The notes under the pieces are model-generated. The model was not told the origin of the DNA. It did not search any database and was given only the letters and a program-made list of their open reading frames with translations. Positions 61,309 to 64,000 of a stretch of 64,000 nt of DNA are shown here, one piece after another. This DNA comes from GAS368 sp965227745 (GTDB lineage: Bacteria > Verrucomicrobiota > Verrucomicrobiia > Opitutales > Opitutaceae). A program made the translations under genes and the position numbers. The stretch is from assembly GCA_965227745.1 (NCBI GenBank), contig OZ245769.1, positions 434,001 through 498,000 of the forward strand. The letters are read 5' to 3'. Position 1 is the stretch's first letter; each line of letters opens with the position of its first letter.

Positions 61309-63183
61309 ATGGGTCCAGCAACTTTGGAACCGGATCGGCCGGCTACGCTTCGCCTCGCCTTCCCGCCTGATCACCCGTCGGCCCGTGCGGCCGCCGCCAC
61401 GGTCCGACGATTCTTTGCCGAGCAGGGAGTCTCGGAGAAGGAACTCTTCGCCTGCGAACTCTGCGTCGCAGAAGCCTGCAACAACGCGGTGGAATATCTC
61501 GCCGCCGACGGCCCAAGGGAGAACGCCTTCCTCGACGCAGTCTGCGGTGCGTCGCAACTCGAGATGCGTGTCACCGATCACACGCCCGGCTTCGAATGGC
61601 CCAAGACGATCACCAAGCCGGCGGTGCACTCCGACCGCGGCCGTGGCCTCTACCTCATCCATTCCTTTATGGACGAGGTGAAGTACCTGCGCGGCGCGAC
61701 CGAAAATGTTCTTATCATGCGCAAAAAGCGCAGTGCACCGCTACCCGGGCATAAACATGAGGATGCCGCTATCACTCTGGACGCGGCGAAGGTTCAACTT
61801 GCCGAGTGCAAGCGTGCCATCTCGGCGATGGCCCGGGAACTGGGTTTTCGTACCGAGACGCTGTCTGCTATCTTCCGCTGCTGTGCCGATCTGGGCCGCG
61901 CTGGCATGAATGATGGATTCGTGGCGCGCATGATCGAGGACATGATGCATCTCACTTCGACCGATTGGTACGTGCTCCGCTATGTTTCAGCGGATCAGAC
62001 TCAGCTCGTTGTCGAGGCATCCTCCGAGTTGCGTGAGCTGCTTCCTTCTTTGGCGGTTCCTCCGCCCGGCGAAGGTCTAGGGCTCAGTCTGGAGAGCCGC
62101 GCCGCGGCCACACGCAAGCCTGTCCGTATCGAGGCCTCCACGCCCGTCGAAAACGAGCCCCTGCGGATCGCGGGTGCCGCGGCCAATGGCGTCATTTACC
62201 CGTTGGTGTTTAACGACACACTCGTCGGCACGATCGCCGTGGGCCGGCGACAGGGCGATTTTGTGTTTGGCGAAGTCTACGAAGAAGTCGTTCGCACCTT
62301 CGCGGAATTTCTTGCGATTCAAACAGCGGGGCTCCGGCATCGGCAGGAGGATCTACGCAATCAGCTCTTCGCGCGTGAACTGGACATCGCCCGCGTCATT
62401 CAGCGGTCCCTGCTCCCAGTTACGCTGCCGCAATTGCCCGGCTTCGGTTTGGCCGGCGGTTGGCACTGCGCGCGCGAAGTCGGCGGCGATTTCTACGACG
62501 CCATCGCGATGAACGAGCACACGGTCATGCTCATCGTGGCGGACGTCATGGGTAAAGGCGTACCGGCCGCTCTCTTCGCCACTCACCTCCGTGGTCTCTT
62601 GCGAGGGCTGTCGGCGCGATTCGACGACCCGGCACAACTCCTCAACCGCCTGAATCGTCTCCTCTACGAAGAACTTTCTGCGGTCAGCATGTTCATCACC
62701 GCCCAGGTTGTCGTCGTCGATACTGCGGCCCGCACGGTCACTGCCGCTGGCGCCGGCCATTGCCCCTTGCTTTACGTCAAAGATGATGGTTCCACCGTGG
62801 CACCGCTCGCCACGCAGGGGATGCCGCTTGGTGTCATTCCTAATGCAGAATATCGCTCGCGCTCTGTGACGCTTGGGGCCGCGGCAACCATCCTCCTTCA
62901 CACCGATGGGCTCACCGACGCGCGGAATGTGGCGGGCGAGAGCTTTGGTCAGGCTCGGCTCGCGGCGTGGCTCGCGGCCAATCACGGTCGTGGCCGTAGC
63001 GCCACAGAACTGCGTGGCCGCCTTGCCTCCGAGTTGACGCGCTATCGGGGCGATGCGGCGATGGCGGACGACCAGGCCTTTCTTCTCCTGACCGAGGAGG
63101 TCTCCGAGGAATCGCGCGACACCGCCGCTTGGTTTCCGCACGCCATCACCGCGCGCCGCGTCGCTAACGCTCAGGTAAACTAA
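61309..63183 (+). CDS. RsbW-like kinase domain - GAF - PP2C (SpoIIE-type) phosphatase fusion
   Basis: A 624-residue cytoplasmic regulator. Residues about 10-135 are an RsbW-type ATPase: ELCVAEACNNAVEYL (N box), VTDHTPGFEW and GRGLYLIHSFMDEV. A GAF-like domain covers about 190-345. The PP2C domain (about 355-605) has ELDIARVIQRSLLPVTLP, then the metal-binding EVGGDFYDAI, VADVMGKGVPAAL and HTDGLTDARN. The kinase domain could phosphorylate the STAS protein encoded just upstream and the phosphatase could reverse it, with GAF sensing the signal. The STAS domain on the glycosyltransferase at 34731-35933 is another candidate substrate. Confidence 0.9.
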   Translation: MGPATLEPDRPATLRLAFPPDHPSARAAAATVRRFFAEQGVSEKELFACELCVAEACNNAVEYLAADGPRENAFLDAVCGASQLEMRVTDHTPGFEWPKTITKPAVHSDRGRGLYLIHSFMDEVKYLRGATENVLIMRKKRSAPLPGHKHEDAAITLDAAKVQLAECKRAISAMARELGFRTETLSAIFRCCADLGRAGMNDGFVARMIEDMMHLTSTDWYVLRYVSADQTQLVVEASSELRELLPSLAVPPPGEGLGLSLESRAAATRKPVRIEASTPVENEPLRIAGAAANGVIYPLVFNDTLVGTIAVGRRQGDFVFGEVYEEVVRTFAEFLAIQTAGLRHRQEDLRNQLFARELDIARVIQRSLLPVTLPQLPGFGLAGGWHCAREVGGDFYDAIAMNEHTVMLIVADVMGKGVPAALFATHLRGLLRGLSARFDDPAQLLNRLNRLLYEELSAVSMFITAQVVVVDTAARTVTAAGAGHCPLLYVKDDGSTVAPLATQGMPLGVIPNAEYRSRSVTLGAAATILLHTDGLTDARNVAGESFGQARLAAWLAANHGRGRSATELRGRLASELTRYRGDAAMADDQAFLLLTEEVSEESRDTAAWFPHAITARRVANAQVN

Positions 63184-63204
63184 TCGTACGGCTCCACTTC
63201 ACCT

Positions 63205-64000
63205 ATGAAAAAAGTCCTGCCACTTTTCGTGTTCATTGACGCTTGCGGTTGGGAGATCATCAAAAACGATCCGTTTGCTCAGGCGCTGGCCCCGCATCGT
63301 CGCAAGCTCCGCTCCGTCTTCGGGTACAGCTCGGCGTGCGTTCCCTCCATCCTCGCTGGTACCTGGCCCGTGGAGCACCGCAACTGGTGCTACTTCGTTT
63401 ACGATCCGAAAAACTCTCCGTTCAAGTCGCTCGCTAAGCTCCGCTGGCTCCCGCGCGCTGTGACGAGCCGCCGCATGTTTCGCCATCGGCTTTCGAAGAT
63501 GGTCAAATCGAGTCTCAAATTTCGCGGCTATTTCGACCTCTACAATATCCCCTTTAAACACATCGCGCGTTTCGATTTTTCGGAGAAGAAGAGTCCGCTC
63601 CAGCCCGGCGGAATGAATCGCGGCCCGAATATTTTCGATCACCTCCAGGAGCGCGGCATACCGTATCACGTCAGCGATCCGGCCCGTGGCGAGCGGGGGA
63701 ATCTCGATGCCCTCATTTCGGATATTAAGCAGGAAAAGATCGATTTCGCTTTCCTCTACTGGGCCGACCTCGACGGCCTGCTCCATCGCGTGGGCAACAA
63801 ATCAGCGGAGATCCCAGCCAAGCTGCGCTCCTATGAGCCGTGGCTGCAGGAGCTCATGACCGCCGCCGGCGAGCACTACGATGAGGTCAATCTCACCGTC
63901 TTCAGCGACCATGGGATGGCCAACTGCGACAAGCATCTCGATCTCCGTTCGAAGATCGATGCGCTCGGTCTCGAGTTCGGCGTCGACTACGCGGTCGTCC
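63205..64000 (+). CDS. Alkaline-phosphatase-superfamily phosphodiesterase (partial, runs off the window)
   Basis: ATG at 63205, 21 bases after the phosphatase gene; 265 codons are visible and the frame is open at the window end. The opening FVFIDACGWEII places the first metal-ligand Asp at residue 12, and SDHGMANCDKHLDL supplies the Asp-His metal pair typical of type I phosphodiesterase/nucleotide pyrophosphatase folds. The likely nucleophile lies in SVFGYSSACVPSILAG (Ser). YWADLDGLLHRVG gives another Asp/His set. Such proteins often modify or cleave phospho-glycan or phospholipid head groups, so a role in surface polysaccharide decoration is plausible but unproven. Confidence 0.8.
   Translation, partial: MKKVLPLFVFIDACGWEIIKNDPFAQALAPHRRKLRSVFGYSSACVPSILAGTWPVEHRNWCYFVYDPKNSPFKSLAKLRWLPRAVTSRRMFRHRLSKMVKSSLKFRGYFDLYNIPFKHIARFDFSEKKSPLQPGGMNRGPNIFDHLQERGIPYHVSDPARGERGNLDALISDIKQEKIDFAFLYWADLDGLLHRVGNKSAEIPAKLRSYEPWLQELMTAAGEHYDEVNLTVFSDHGMANCDKHLDLRSKIDALGLEFGVDYAVV

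Overview
The window is GC-rich, densely coded bacterial DNA with a two-membrane (Gram-negative) gene set: Wza-type outer-membrane export lipoprotein, Wzz-type chain-length protein, UbiB-like kinase, Aas-type phospholipid recycling enzyme. The mix of GH9 cellulases, NHL-repeat secreted proteins, many two-component proteins, DUF2934/DUF3309/DUF4142 small proteins and short AATTACG-type interspersed repeats fits the Verrucomicrobiota, most likely an Opitutaceae-like organism. That placement is inference; there is no rRNA or tRNA marker in the window.

Layout. 1-8770: end of an AAA ATPase gene with an overlapping Toprim-like partner (possible defence pair), a MarR regulator behind a GTTGA/TCAAC palindrome, a large DUF2339 membrane protein, a fused acyltransferase/acyl-ACP synthetase, an amidohydrolase and TrhO on the other strand. 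8770-19310: small or metabolic genes (MYG1-like, DUF2934, DUF4142, DUF3309, nitroreductase), a NarL-type two-component pair, two non-coding stretches with repeats, and a secreted 12-repeat NHL protein. 19311-30760: a giant soluble hybrid kinase with a perfect-period 12 x 276 bp poly-HAMP array, a second hybrid kinase and a GH13/CBM20 amylase. 30779-34590: UbiB-like kinase, a small unknown gene and a cyclic-peptide-type ABC exporter.

34731-63183 is the main block: an exopolysaccharide (EPS) region. An operon (34731-44432) carries a WecG/TagA glycosyltransferase fused to a STAS domain, a GT4 enzyme, four signalling genes, a Wzz-like protein fused to a Wza-like export domain, and a separate Wza-like lipoprotein. 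Next come a secreted FnIII/C25-like protein, a small secreted protein and two paralogous secreted GH9 enzymes. A minus-strand operon (57719-55310) encodes an RsbT-like switch kinase, a histidine kinase whose N-terminus looks like the RsbT-binding domain of RsbU, and a NarL-type regulator. The last operon (58102 onward) has GT4, priming sugar transferase, a nucleotidyltransferase-like protein, a STAS protein, an RsbW-like/GAF/PP2C protein and a phosphodiesterase cut by the window end.

The pieces suggest that surface polysaccharide assembly in this organism is controlled by partner switching (STAS proteins, switch kinases, PP2C phosphatase) wired into two-component phosphorylation, with one STAS domain placed directly on a glycosyltransferase. 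No sigma factor gene is present in the window, so the output may be on enzymes rather than transcription. This is a hypothesis from gene content and domain architecture.
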